The notes under the pieces: model-generated
What the model saw: the letters and a program-made list of their open reading frames with translations, nothing else
Database searches by the model: none
What the model was told of the DNA's origin: nothing
Shown here: positions 31,561 through 40,221 of the stretch, in pieces
Layout: each line of letters begins with the position of its first letter
How positions within the stretch are numbered: position 1 is the first letter of the stretch
From: Planctomycetota bacterium
GTDB taxonomy: Bacteria; Planctomycetota; UBA1135; GCA-002686595
Assembly: GCA_002683825.1 (NCBI GenBank)
Contig: NYUD01000040.1
Span: 1 to 57,722, forward strand
Direction: 5' to 3'
DNA length: 57,722 nucleotides
Made by a program: the position numbers and the translations under genes

Positions 31561-32997
31561 TTAGACGCGGATCTCGCTTTCGATACGGGCCAGACCCCGG
31601 TGAAGCTCGAGCAGGGGGTCGATCTCGTCGCGCAGATAGTCGTCGACCTGCTCGGGCGCTCGGCCGACGAAGCGGAGGGGATCGAATAGCTCCCCAAATC
31701 GATCCTTGAGGGGAGCGAAGAGCGGGTGCTCGGCCAGCCGGGCCCGCAACGGATTTGGCTTTCCTGCGTGGATCGCGGCCCCGGCCTCGCCGCTGAGCTG
31801 CCGCAGCGCCTCGTGGGCAACCTGGCGGTCGACACCGGTCTTCACCACCTCCATCAGGAGCATCTCGGAGGCGAGGAAGGGGATTTCCTCCGCCAGGTGG
31901 GCTCCGAACACGGCTTCGTGAACGCACAGGCCCGAGGCGACGTTGGCGTACAGGGAGAGGATCGCATCGACCCCGAGGAACATCTCGGCCAGGGTCAACC
32001 GGCGGTTGGCCGAATCGTCCAGGGTCCGCTCGAACCACTGATTGGCAGCGGTATGGGCCGTGCTGGAGAGCAAGGTGATGACGTGGCGCGAGAGCGCGCC
32101 GATGCGCTCGCAGCGCATGGGGTTGCGCTTCCAGGGCATGGCGGAGGAGCCGATCTGCTTCGCCTCGAAGGGCTCCGAAAGCTCGCGCCGCCCCGAGGAA
32201 AGCCGTACGTCGACGGCGAACTTGGCCGCGGACTGGGCGATCGCCGAGAGCACCTGGGTGATGCGAAAGTCGAGCTGGCGAGGATAGGTCTGTCCGGTGA
32301 CGGCGAAGGTGCGCTCGAAACCCATGCGGGCCGTGACGCGCCGGTCCAGCTCGCGGACCTTCTCGTGATCGCCCTCGAAGAGTTGCAAAAAGGAAGCCTG
32401 GCTGCCTGTGGTGCCCTTGACGCCACGAAAAAGCACCTGCTTTTCGATGTGTTCGAGATCGACCAGATTGAACTGGAGATCCTGCAGCCACAGACACGCT
32501 CGTTTCCCGAGGGTCGTTCCCTGGGCGGGTTGGTAGTGGGTGCTGCCCAACACGGGAAGGGCCTTCCATCGCTCGGCGAAGTCCCGCAGGGCGCGCATGA
32601 CCCCGACGAGGTCCTGCTTGATCAGCGCCAGAGCATCGCGCAGGACGATCAGCTCCGCGTTGTCCGTCACGTAGCAGGAGGTGGCGCCCAGATGCAAGAT
32701 CGGTCGCGCGCTCGGGGCGGCGTCTGCGAAGGTGTGCAGGTGGGCCATCACGTCGTGGCGTAGCTCGCGCTCGTAGTTCGCGGCACGCTCGAAGTCGATC
32801 CCTTCGATGTGGGCGCGCATTTCGTCGAGCTGGCCGTCGGTGATCGAGAGGCCCAGTTCCTTCTGACACTCCGCCAGGGCGATCCACAGTCGCCGCCAGG
32901 TCGTGAACTTCTTCCGGGCGGAGAAATTGAACCGCATCGCCTCACCGGCGTAGCGGGTCGAGAGAGGGCTTTGGTAGTTCTCGTGTTCGCAATCCAC
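31561..32997 (-). CDS. purB: Adenylosuccinate lyase, animal-type
   Basis: The 478-residue cytosolic enzyme cleaves succinylaminoimidazole carboxamide ribotide and adenylosuccinate in purine synthesis. The GTG at 32997 makes the protein almost the length of human ADSL (484). Its sequence follows the human enzyme closely by eye: 'YQSPLSTRYAGEAMRFNFS', 'LRHDVMAHLHTFADAAP', 'ILHLGATSCYVTDNAELIVL', 'FRGVKGTTGSQASFLQLFEG', 'QIGSSAMPWKRNPMRCERIG' and 'WFERTLDDSANRRL'. This is the eukaryotic branch rather than the shorter B. subtilis or E. coli PurB types. It sits downstream of a VanZ gene on the same strand. Confidence 0.96.
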   Translation of the reverse strand: MDCEHENYQSPLSTRYAGEAMRFNFSARKKFTTWRRLWIALAECQKELGLSITDGQLDEMRAHIEGIDFERAANYERELRHDVMAHLHTFADAAPSARPILHLGATSCYVTDNAELIVLRDALALIKQDLVGVMRALRDFAERWKALPVLGSTHYQPAQGTTLGKRACLWLQDLQFNLVDLEHIEKQVLFRGVKGTTGSQASFLQLFEGDHEKVRELDRRVTARMGFERTFAVTGQTYPRQLDFRITQVLSAIAQSAAKFAVDVRLSSGRRELSEPFEAKQIGSSAMPWKRNPMRCERIGALSRHVITLLSSTAHTAANQWFERTLDDSANRRLTLAEMFLGVDAILSLYANVASGLCVHEAVFGAHLAEEIPFLASEMLLMEVVKTGVDRQVAHEALRQLSGEAGAAIHAGKPNPLRARLAEHPLFAPLKDRFGELFDPLRFVGRAPEQVDDYLRDEIDPLLELHRGLARIESEIRV

Positions 32998-33026
32998 TTG
33001 CCGCTCAGGATAACGCAAACCCAGGT

Positions 33027-33554
33027 CTAGGAGAACGGGGCCAGCACCGCGCTGGTGAAGCAGAAGCCGACCCCGGCCAGGAGGCGCAGGAGAAGTCCGC
33101 GTTCGGTGCGCTCGCAGGTCCCGAGGTAAGCGCCGATCCACAGCACGCACGAGGCGCCGATGAGATCGGTGGCAACGTCCATCGGAGAGGGTCGGCGCCC
33201 GGGTGTGAAGCTCTGATGCCACTCGTCGATCGCACCGTAAAGGCCGACGATCGAGAGCACGGCCACGACCGACCGAACCTCGATTCGTGGCCAGCCCGTC
33301 CCGTCATCTCTCAGGAGCGCGGTCGCGACGAAGAGTGCCAGAACGCCGAACAACGGTGCGTGCGCGAGATTGCCCAGAACCGCCCACAGCGCCGAGTCGA
33401 CCTTCGGCCCGACGTTGCTGAAGCTCGAAAGCCACCAGATGACCCCCCCGTGGGCCAGGACGAGCGTCCAGGCGAAGACGGGCGGCGCGTTCACGAGGGC
33501 GCGGCCCAACCGACGCAAGAAGCCCTCGGTCGGTCCGAGCGAGTCAGTCACCAT
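33027..33554 (-). CDS. VanZ-family membrane protein
   Basis: The 175-residue protein has four or five helices. The VanZ signature is clear: 'IDEWHQSFTPGRRPSPMDVATDLIG' around residue 110, with a helical 'NLAHAPLFGVLALFVA' before it. VanZ-like proteins occur widely; VanZ gives low-level teicoplanin resistance but most members have no known function. The start overlaps the stop of the RsbW-like gene by 11 nt. Confidence 0.87.
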   Translation of the reverse strand: MVTDSLGPTEGFLRRLGRALVNAPPVFAWTLVLAHGGVIWWLSSFSNVGPKVDSALWAVLGNLAHAPLFGVLALFVATALLRDDGTGWPRIEVRSVVAVLSIVGLYGAIDEWHQSFTPGRRPSPMDVATDLIGASCVLWIGAYLGTCERTERGLLLRLLAGVGFCFTSAVLAPFS

Positions 33555-33999
33555 AGCGACGGATGGCGCTGAAGGTCAGGCCCCCGCTGTCTTCGCTCTC
33601 GGCGACCTCCAGACGATCGACCATCTGCTTCAGGAGGAAAAACCCGCGCCCGCGATCGTCCTCGAGATCGGGGATCCCATCGGGGGGGGTGAGGAACGCC
33701 CGGACCTCCTCGAGGTCTCCTCCCCCCTGGTCGGTGACGGCGAGTTCCCACTCCCCTTCGCGGATGACGAACTCCAGGTGCATGCGTACGTCGGTGGGCC
33801 TGTCGGCCTCGTTCAAGGCGGCTCCACCCCCACCGTGATCGATGGCATTGGCGAGAAGTTCGGACACGACGAGCCCGAGCTGATCAAGCTCCCCGTTCGA
33901 CACGCCCAGAAGGCGCGCGAAGTGTCTTATGACGTTGCGCGCGACACGCACGTCGCTGTGGGCTGCGGGCAGATCGAGACGCAGGAAGTGATCGGTCAT
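33544..33999 (-). CDS. RsbW-like anti-sigma serine kinase (HATPase)
   Basis: The 151-residue cytosolic protein is a stand-alone GHKL ATPase of the anti-sigma-factor type. The N box is 'VVSELLANAIDHGGGG', the G1 box is 'VTDQGGGDLEEV', and the G2 box is 'DDRGRGFFLLKQMVDRLEV'. Such kinases phosphorylate anti-sigma antagonists or bind sigma factors. No sigma factor or antagonist lies in this window. The ATG overlaps the nadC stop (ATGA). Confidence 0.88.
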   Translation of the reverse strand: MTDHFLRLDLPAAHSDVRVARNVIRHFARLLGVSNGELDQLGLVVSELLANAIDHGGGGAALNEADRPTDVRMHLEFVIREGEWELAVTDQGGGDLEEVRAFLTPPDGIPDLEDDRGRGFFLLKQMVDRLEVAESEDSGGLTFSAIRRYGD

Positions 34000-34883
34000 C
34001 GCCCCCTCTCCCCGAGGTTCCAGAGCTCCAGGGCGAGATCCAGGGCCGGAGCGGAATGGGTCAAGGCCCCGATCGACACCCGGTCGACGCCCGTGGCGGC
34101 AAAGCGCGCGACGTTGTCGAGGCGAATGCCACCGGAGGCCTCCAGCTCGAGGGCCCGCGAGCGGCTTTCCGCGGCGACACGCAGGCGCGGAACCAGCCGG
34201 GCGAGCTCTTCGGGTTCGAAGTTGTCCAGAAGGACGACGTCGGCCTCCGCCTCGATCGCCGAGCGGGCTTCCCCTTCGTTGCGGGCCTCGGCGGTGATGA
34301 CGAGGTCGGGACCGTGGGCTTTCCGCAGGCGCTCGACGAGCGCCCCCGTGCCCGCTTCGCAGAGGTCGGAGTGGTTGTCCTTCACCATGGCCTGGTCGAA
34401 GAGGCCGAAGCGGTGGTTCTCACCCCCCCCGCAAAGGACGGCATACTTCTCCAGGCGGCGCAGGCCCGGGGTGGTCTTGCGGGTGTCGAGAACGCGCACG
34501 CCGCCGCCCGCATCGACGAAGCGTCGGGTCAGGGTGGCGATCCCCGACAGCCGCTGGATCCAATTCAGGGCGGTGCGCTCGGCCGTCAAGAGTGCGCGCA
34601 CGGACCCCTCGAGCTCGCAAACGGGCTCGCCCGGGTGGACCCGATCGCCGTCCTGGAGGTTGGAGCGGGTGACCACCAGGGGGTCGATCCGTTGGAAGAC
34701 CCTCCGAAAGACGTCCATGCCGCTCAGGACACCCTCCACCCTCGCGACGAGCCGCCCCCCGGCCCGGGCGTCCGCGGGAAAGATCACCGTGCTCGTCACG
34801 TCCCCCGCGCCGATGTCCTCGGCCAAGGCGGCATCGAGGAGGGGATCGAGCTCGGCGAGGGTCGACGGCTCGAGGCGCTGCAT
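33996..34883 (-). CDS. nadC: Nicotinate-nucleotide pyrophosphorylase (quinolinate phosphoribosyltransferase)
   Basis: This 295-residue enzyme converts quinolinate and PRPP to nicotinate mononucleotide in NAD synthesis. 'EDIGAGDVTSTVIFPADARA', 'LNWIQRLSGIATLTRRFVD', 'VLDTRKTTPGLRRLEKYAV', 'GGGENHRFGLFDQAMVKDNH', 'ITAEARNEGEARSAIEAEAD' and 'LEASGGIRLDNVARFAATGV' are the full set of NadC signatures. The ATG at 34883 matches the family length. It leads an overlapping string with the RsbW-like kinase, VanZ and, 30 nt on, the purine lyase. No nadA or nadB is nearby. Confidence 0.96.
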   Translation of the reverse strand: MQRLEPSTLAELDPLLDAALAEDIGAGDVTSTVIFPADARAGGRLVARVEGVLSGMDVFRRVFQRIDPLVVTRSNLQDGDRVHPGEPVCELEGSVRALLTAERTALNWIQRLSGIATLTRRFVDAGGGVRVLDTRKTTPGLRRLEKYAVLCGGGENHRFGLFDQAMVKDNHSDLCEAGTGALVERLRKAHGPDLVITAEARNEGEARSAIEAEADVVLLDNFEPEELARLVPRLRVAAESRSRALELEASGGIRLDNVARFAATGVDRVSIGALTHSAPALDLALELWNLGERGR

Positions 34884-34975
34884 CTTGGGTCCTTGAACGG
34901 CGGGCACGGGCGAGATGGGGCCTGAAACTCCCCGAGTCGGCAGTTTAGCCGGAATCCCCCGCCGCATCCCAGAAG

Positions 34976-35356
34976 TCAGTCGGCCGCGGCCCCGGGAGCG
35001 ATCGGAATCGAGGGATCCACGCCGCGGCCTTGCAGCCAGACACCGATGCGCGCGGCGGTGATGGGCCCGATGCCGCGCAGGTCCTCCCAGTACAGCGATT
35101 CGGCTCCGACGTGGGCCTCCCTGGCCTCGACGATCGCGCGGGAGCGGACCCAGCCGATCCCCGGCAGGCGCCGCAGCTGTCGCGCGTTCATCTCGCGCGG
35201 ATCGAGGGTCTCGCGAAGAGCCCGTGCCTGTTGGCGTACACGCTCCGGCATGGGCTCCGGGGCGCGACGGCGCCCGACCGCAAGCAGCGTGGCGCAGCCT
35301 AGATAGACCCCGATGGCGAGGGAGACCCCGGCCGAACCGCAAGACTTGTTTGGCAT
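34976..35356 (-). CDS. Exported helix-hairpin-helix protein, ComEA-like
   Basis: The 126-residue protein has an N-terminal hydrophobic segment (VSLAIGVYLGCATLLAVG) and then two helix-hairpin-helix units: 'MNARQLRRLPGIGWVRSRAI' and 'EDLRGIGPITAARIGVWLQG'. This resembles ComEA, which binds DNA at the cell surface during uptake. The length is short and the linker is basic ('VRQQARALRETLDPRE'). DNA binding in the periplasm is inferred from the domains. It lies between minD-like and nadC on the same strand. Confidence 0.8.
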   Translation of the reverse strand: MPNKSCGSAGVSLAIGVYLGCATLLAVGRRRAPEPMPERVRQQARALRETLDPREMNARQLRRLPGIGWVRSRAIVEAREAHVGAESLYWEDLRGIGPITAARIGVWLQGRGVDPSIPIAPGAAAD

Positions 35357-35401
35357 GGAACCGAGGACCGTCCCGGGGGCCCGGGGGTTTCCCTGAACGC
35401 C

Positions 35402-36382
35402 TCATCTGTCGCGCGAATACTCCACGATGTCGACCAGGCTTCGTCCCAGGCCCGCCGAATGCAGCTTGCCCAGCTCCTCGAGCAACACCACGGCGAGCTT
35501 GCGCAGGGCGCGGGAACTCTCTGCGTAGGGTTCCAAGAGGGACACCGCACCGCGGCGGTTGACGCAATCGATGACCTTGTCGTCGTCGGGCAACCAACCG
35601 ATGTACTTCGGAGCGCTCCCGAGGAAGCGCTGACACACGCGCTGGATGCGTTTCGACACCTCGTTCGCCTCCGTTTCCGAGCGTGCCCGATTGACCAGGA
35701 GCAGCGGTCGTGATTGGGGTTTTTTTCCCACCAGGACCTTCACGAAGGCGTACGCATCGGTCATGGCCGTCAGATCCGGCGTCGTCACCACCAGGGTCAA
35801 ATCGCAACCGCGCGCGAAGGCCATGGTCTGCCTGGAAACACCGGCGGCCGAGTCGACCAGCATGAAACGATACTCGCTCTCGAGCTCCTGAATCCCTTCC
35901 GCGATCAGGTGCAGCTCGTAGTCGCTCAGGGCCGCCATGCGCGGAATGCCCGAGCCCCCCGCGAGCAGGTCGCAACGCTCCGAACAGGCGGCGAGGACGT
36001 CGCGCACCTGGCTCTCGCCCTCGACCACCTCGACGAAGCTCTTGAGGGGAGAGACGTCCTGCAGGATGTGCGCATTGCCTACCCCCAGATCCGCGTCCAC
36101 GATCAATGTCTGGCCGCGGGCGGAAAAGAGCGAGGACAGGGAGGCCGTGACCACGGACTTCCCCGTTCCACCCTTGCCGCTGGCGATGCACAGCGAGGCC
36201 GCGCGGGGCGTCGGAATCACCCTCCGGGGGGCATGCGCGACGTCGGATGCGCCTCTCCGGTAGATCCCGGGATCAAGGCAGATCGCAAACTCGCCCCCGG
36301 ACCCCTCCACGGGCTCCGCACCATCTCTCCTGCACCCTTTACCGAGGCTGAGAAGCTTCTTGCGGGTTTCGGACCAATCCAT
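35402..36382 (-). CDS. MinD/ParA-family ATPase, FlhG-like
   Basis: The 326-residue protein carries the deviant Walker A 'IASGKGGTGKSVVTASLSSL' at about 66-85, 'TLIVDADLGVGNAHILQDV' (switch), 'RFMLVDSAAGVSRQTMAFAR' and 'TTPDLTAMTDAYAFVKVL'. This order matches FlhG/YlxH/MinD ATPases that position flagella, type IV pili or division sites. No flagellar gene is in the window, so the role is open. The N-terminal 65 residues are variable and poorly conserved-looking; the true start could be slightly later. Confidence 0.87.
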   Translation of the reverse strand: MDWSETRKKLLSLGKGCRRDGAEPVEGSGGEFAICLDPGIYRRGASDVAHAPRRVIPTPRAASLCIASGKGGTGKSVVTASLSSLFSARGQTLIVDADLGVGNAHILQDVSPLKSFVEVVEGESQVRDVLAACSERCDLLAGGSGIPRMAALSDYELHLIAEGIQELESEYRFMLVDSAAGVSRQTMAFARGCDLTLVVTTPDLTAMTDAYAFVKVLVGKKPQSRPLLLVNRARSETEANEVSKRIQRVCQRFLGSAPKYIGWLPDDDKVIDCVNRRGAVSLLEPYAESSRALRKLAVVLLEELGKLHSAGLGRSLVDIVEYSRDR

Positions 36383-36485
36383 GGCGAAGGAGGCTCACAT
36401 CCAAGCTGCCCGACCGCTGGCCGTCCGTACTAGATCGGGAGCAATCCGCCTGCTTCGGCCCGTTTTTCAGCGGGTTTTTTCCCGA

Positions 36486-37514
36486 TCACTCGCGAAACGC
36501 GTTGATTTCCTCGGTTGTGAGAACCGGACCCTCCCGGGGCATCGGGTCGGCGGGTGGCTCGTCGACCTCGACGTCCCTCTCCCCCGACTCCCCCCTGGCG
36601 TCCCACAGGGACACCAGGCGCTGGAGAGCCCTTTCCGTGAGATCCTCGACGTCCTCCTGCGAAGCCAGTCGGCGTGGGCGGCCCTCCTGCATGAGGGCCG
36701 CCTCGATGGCGTCGTCCCTCGCCTCCAGACGCAGGAGATCGACCCCATCGGCCCGCCACACCAGGGACCCGTTGACCGCCTGGGGCTCGAGCTCCGAATC
36801 GAGTCGGGAGATACGATCGACCAGCGAATGGACCAGGCCCGCATGGTCGGAGGAAAGTGCCTGGACGAACCCTTCGACGCTCGAGCGTCCCTCGGGCTTG
36901 CCCCAGGGGACGAGATAGGAGTGTTCCCCGGACGCGCTCTTGAGCGTTCGAATGCGGTAGAGCCCGACGCCACGGGACAGGAGCGGTAGAAAACGAACGA
37001 ACAGGCGCTCGTCCTGCTCGAGGCATATCACGAGGATCTGGGTCGAGCGGATCGCACGCTTGCGACGCAGGTGGCGCCCGAGGAGCACGCCGTTCTTCTC
37101 GGCGAAGGCGAGCGCATCGAGCGCATCGAGGACGACGGCATCGGCATCGCCATCGGCGAGCAGAACCAGGTACAGGTTGCCGTTGGGATCGGCGGCGGCG
37201 AGATCCGCCCGTCCACCGTCGTCGAAAACCAGGTCGCGATCCAGGATCTCGATGCCCGGAACCACCTCCTCCAGCCCGGAGGCGAGGGCGGTCAGCGCCC
37301 CGATGCGTTCGGCACGTTCCCCATCGGAGCGCGGCGGAGTCCCTGCAACGGCCTTCTTCGGGGCACGTCCGCGGAGCGCCCCCCCCCGGGTCTTCGAGGC
37401 GCCCTTCCCGACCTTCCCCTCTCCGTTCGAGTCGGGGCCCGAACCTGCGCCTTCGGGCCGGCCCCGTCGGGGTTCCGGCGTTCCGTCAGCGTCTTTCTTG
37501 GTGCGTGCTGCCAT
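36486..37514 (-). CDS. Hypothetical protein with basic tail and degenerate nuclease-like core
   Basis: The 342-residue protein begins at the ATG at 37514 with ~60 residues of Lys/Arg/Gly/Pro-rich disordered sequence. A compact core follows: 'GRADLAAADPNGNLYLVLLADGDADAVVLDALDALAFAEKN'-like region (about 100-140), reminiscent of NucS/DUF91-type PD-(D/E)XK proteins ('G.IDLLA.D..G.LVVIELK'), but the D/ExK residues are replaced by LAD. The middle is mixed alpha/beta and the C-terminal 80 residues are acidic and probably disordered. No known function; a non-catalytic nucleic-acid-binding fold is a guess. It is preceded by the subtilase gene on the same strand. Confidence 0.7.
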   Translation of the reverse strand: MAARTKKDADGTPEPRRGRPEGAGSGPDSNGEGKVGKGASKTRGGALRGRAPKKAVAGTPPRSDGERAERIGALTALASGLEEVVPGIEILDRDLVFDDGGRADLAAADPNGNLYLVLLADGDADAVVLDALDALAFAEKNGVLLGRHLRRKRAIRSTQILVICLEQDERLFVRFLPLLSRGVGLYRIRTLKSASGEHSYLVPWGKPEGRSSVEGFVQALSSDHAGLVHSLVDRISRLDSELEPQAVNGSLVWRADGVDLLRLEARDDAIEAALMQEGRPRRLASQEDVEDLTERALQRLVSLWDARGESGERDVEVDEPPADPMPREGPVLTTEEINAFRE

Positions 37515-37563
37515 GGTGTCGTCTCGCCTGCGCCCCGATTGGACGCCAGCGAGAGGAACAGTT

Positions 37564-39549
37564 CTAGGGGCGAATGAGAATTCGGGTCTCCCCCCCCGGC
37601 GTACGGGATCGGGAGCCCGGGTGGTAGAACTCGATCTGAAGCTCGAACTCTCTTCCGGCAAGACTCGCGTCGCGGGGCAGGGAAAAGTCGATTTCCAACG
37701 CGGAATGCGACGAATCGATGGGTGTACCGATCAAGCGACCGACAACCTCGCCCGCAAACTTCACGCTCAGAACGGGCACGTTGCCTGCTCGATCCGTCGT
37801 GAGGTCGAAGATCGCGCGCACCGGCTTGCCGACCTGCGGATAGGGCGGCGCCACGATCAGCGGCAGGCTCACCGGAGCGGCGGACGAGAGGCTCCCGGTC
37901 GCCTGCGCGACCCCACGGCGGCGGCACTCGTCCGGCATACCGTCCGCGCCGACGTCTGCGCTGATCCCATCGGCGATGTCGCAGGAGTCCGGAAACCCGT
38001 TGGCGTTGCAGTCGCTCTCGACGCCGCCCGAGATGTCTGCCCCGTCATCTATACCGTTGCCGTTGCAATCGAACGCGGCCTCGTCCGCATCGGGAATGCC
38101 GTAGCCCCGGACAAAGTCCGGATCGCTCATCCCGTTGTTGAAGTCGCCCGTACGGAAAAGCCGCGCGCGCATCTGCCCCACCGTCCAGGTCGGCCGGGCC
38201 TGAACGAGACAGGCCACCATGCCAGCCAGGAGGGGCGTGGAAAGCGACGTACCTGAAACCTGGACCGTGCAGTTCGTGTCGGTGGAGGAACAGACCGTCC
38301 AGGTCTCGAAGCCCGTGCCAAGCAACTCCGGCTTGGTCCGGCCGTCCGCCGTCGGCCCGTCCGACGAGAACGACACGATCGCTCCGAGTTCATCGACCGC
38401 ACCGATCGTGAGCACTTCCAGCGCATCCGCCGGTGCGATCAGGCTCGAGGTCGATGGATTCGAATCGTTGCCGCTGTTGCCGGCCGCCGTCAGACAGAAG
38501 AGCCCGTTGTCGGTGGCGACGTTGACCCCCATCGTGGTGATGGCCGTCAACCCGTTGAGGTCGCTCTGGTCGTACCAATCGATGTAGCCCAGAGATGAGG
38601 TGGCCACGTCTGCGCCCTGGGCTTCGATGAACTGGAGCCCGGCGACGTAGAAGTCTTCCTCCTGCTGGTATTCGCCGGTCGTGTCCTCGGTCTTGGCGAG
38701 GACGAACGAGGCGTCGTAAGCGGCGCCCACGAGCTCGTTGGGAAGATAGGCGGCGATGCAACCGAGGATGTAGGTGCCGTGGGAGTGCTGGGAGGAGGGA
38801 TCGCCCGGTTCCACACCGGAGTTGGCGTCGCCGTCGACGAAGTCCTGTTCGGCCACCACGTTCACGACGTGACCGGGCTGGTTGAAGGCCTCGTGGCCGC
38901 GGTGGAAGCCCGTGTCCAGGATGCCGATCAGCACGCCGGCGCCGGTGAAGCCGCGGTTGTGCAGCGCGACGAGGTTGAGCTGCAGCAGTTGATTCTCCGC
39001 CAGGCCGTAGAAGCCGCCCAGTCGCTGGGTTCCAGTTCTCGTGAGGGTTTGCTTTCCCAGCCCGTCGGTCGAAATACCGCGCCGCACGGGCTCGATGCGA
39101 TCGACGCAGTCGAGCGCGGCGATGACCTCGAACCGGGCCCGGTCTCCTCGCACGCTGATCGCGTTCAACCAGGAGCTGGAAACGGCGACGCGCACACCGC
39201 TGGACTCGACGCTTTGGATGTACTGCTTCGCCACCGGAATGTCGTACCAATCGACCAGTCCCGAGCGTTGACGGCGCAGCTCGCGGCGCGCACGCTGACG
39301 CTGGCCCAGCTCGGCCTCCGCCCGATCCAGCGCGGCCTTGACCGCCTGGGCGTCGGGCAACCCCTTGTCCCTGAAAAAGACCCAGCCCTTGACGGGGCCA
39401 TGCTCGTCCAGGAGACGGCTCATGTGGGGATGGAGTTTCGCCTGGGCGCGCTCGAACCTTTGTGCGCAAAGGGGGGAGCAAAGAGGGACCAGAAAGAAAC
39501 CGGCCAGGGCGAAGGGTGTGAAGGACGAAGCGGAACGGCACGTACGCAT
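37564..39549 (-). CDS. Secreted subtilisin-like serine protease
   Basis: The 661-residue protein has a signal peptide (FALAGFFLVPLCSPLCAQ), a ~170-residue propeptide region, and the S8 domain with the catalytic triad: Asp212 ('GILDTGFHRGHEAF'), His257 ('SQHSHGTYILG') and Ser435 ('VSGTSLSTPLLAG'). The oxyanion Asn358 is in 'LTAAGNSGND'. After the protease come Asp/Asn-rich Cys-containing repeats ('FDCNGNGIDDGADI', 'SDCNANGFPDSCDIADG'; 494-542), calcium-binding repeats common in planctomycete exoproteins. A ~115-residue beta domain ends the protein. The ATG at 39549 has an AAGGAAG upstream. It probably digests extracellular protein. Confidence 0.94.
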   Translation of the reverse strand: MRTCRSASSFTPFALAGFFLVPLCSPLCAQRFERAQAKLHPHMSRLLDEHGPVKGWVFFRDKGLPDAQAVKAALDRAEAELGQRQRARRELRRQRSGLVDWYDIPVAKQYIQSVESSGVRVAVSSSWLNAISVRGDRARFEVIAALDCVDRIEPVRRGISTDGLGKQTLTRTGTQRLGGFYGLAENQLLQLNLVALHNRGFTGAGVLIGILDTGFHRGHEAFNQPGHVVNVVAEQDFVDGDANSGVEPGDPSSQHSHGTYILGCIAAYLPNELVGAAYDASFVLAKTEDTTGEYQQEEDFYVAGLQFIEAQGADVATSSLGYIDWYDQSDLNGLTAITTMGVNVATDNGLFCLTAAGNSGNDSNPSTSSLIAPADALEVLTIGAVDELGAIVSFSSDGPTADGRTKPELLGTGFETWTVCSSTDTNCTVQVSGTSLSTPLLAGMVACLVQARPTWTVGQMRARLFRTGDFNNGMSDPDFVRGYGIPDADEAAFDCNGNGIDDGADISGGVESDCNANGFPDSCDIADGISADVGADGMPDECRRRGVAQATGSLSSAAPVSLPLIVAPPYPQVGKPVRAIFDLTTDRAGNVPVLSVKFAGEVVGRLIGTPIDSSHSALEIDFSLPRDASLAGREFELQIEFYHPGSRSRTPGGETRILIRP

Positions 39550-39634
39550 GGACACTTCCTTGCTCTCGCTGAGAATTTCAGCCCGAGGCCGCTGCCCCGG
39601 GCCGAACAAGTCTAGTCCGCTCCTGAAATTTCGC

Positions 39635-40171
39635 TCAGATCCCTGAAGAAACCCGCTCTTCGAAGCGCAGTCGTTGGGCCACGCTCCAGGCCAGGGCCAG
39701 GGCGTCCGTCGCATCGTCGGCCATGCCCTCGAGCTCGATTTCGAGGAGCCTGGCCATCATGCGGGCCACCTGCTCCTTGCTCGCCCCGCCGTGGCCGATC
39801 ACCGCTTTCTTGGCCGCCGCAGGGGAGATCTCCTGGATGCGGATCCCTCGCCGGGCGACCGCCCCCAGGACCACCCCGCGGGCCTCCCCGATGCGCAGGG
39901 CGCTCTGGACGTTGCGGGCGGAGAAGGCCCCCTCGAGGGCGACCCAGCTGGGACGCAGGCGGGAGAGCATCTGCTCCAGCTCCTCCAGGAGCTTCCCCAG
40001 TCGCACGGCTACGCTGGCGCGGGCGGGGAGATCCAGCACGCCGCAGGCCACGAAGCGCGGCGTTTGCGGCACGAGCAGGAGCGCACCCCACCCCGTGCGG
40101 CGCGTGCCCGGGTCGATGCCCAGCGCGATCGGGTAGGGACAGTCCGGGGGGACCAGATCCTCGGGAATCAC
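39635..40171 (-). CDS. ruvC: Holliday junction resolvase RuvC
   Basis: The 178-residue nuclease resolves Holliday junctions with RuvAB. The four acidic active-site residues are in 'ALGIDPGTRRTGWGAL' (first Asp), 'VALEGAFSARNVQSALRIGE' (Glu), and 'DDATDALALAWSVAQRL' (last two Asp). 'QEISPAAAKKAVIGHGGASKEQV' matches the family's substrate-contact loop. The start is a GTG at 40171. No ruvA or ruvB is adjacent. It is divergent from ispDF. Confidence 0.95.
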   Translation of the reverse strand: MIPEDLVPPDCPYPIALGIDPGTRRTGWGALLLVPQTPRFVACGVLDLPARASVAVRLGKLLEELEQMLSRLRPSWVALEGAFSARNVQSALRIGEARGVVLGAVARRGIRIQEISPAAAKKAVIGHGGASKEQVARMMARLLEIELEGMADDATDALALAWSVAQRLRFEERVSSGI

Positions 40172-40221
40172 AGCGGGCGAGCCTACGGAATGGCCCCCCC
40201 CTGCCGTACCCTCTCGTGGCG

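Noticed and set aside
36430..36485. Hairpin CCCG...CGGG followed by six T on the plus strand
   Set aside because: Both flanking genes run on the minus strand, where no T-run follows the stem, and the stem is only 4 bp.
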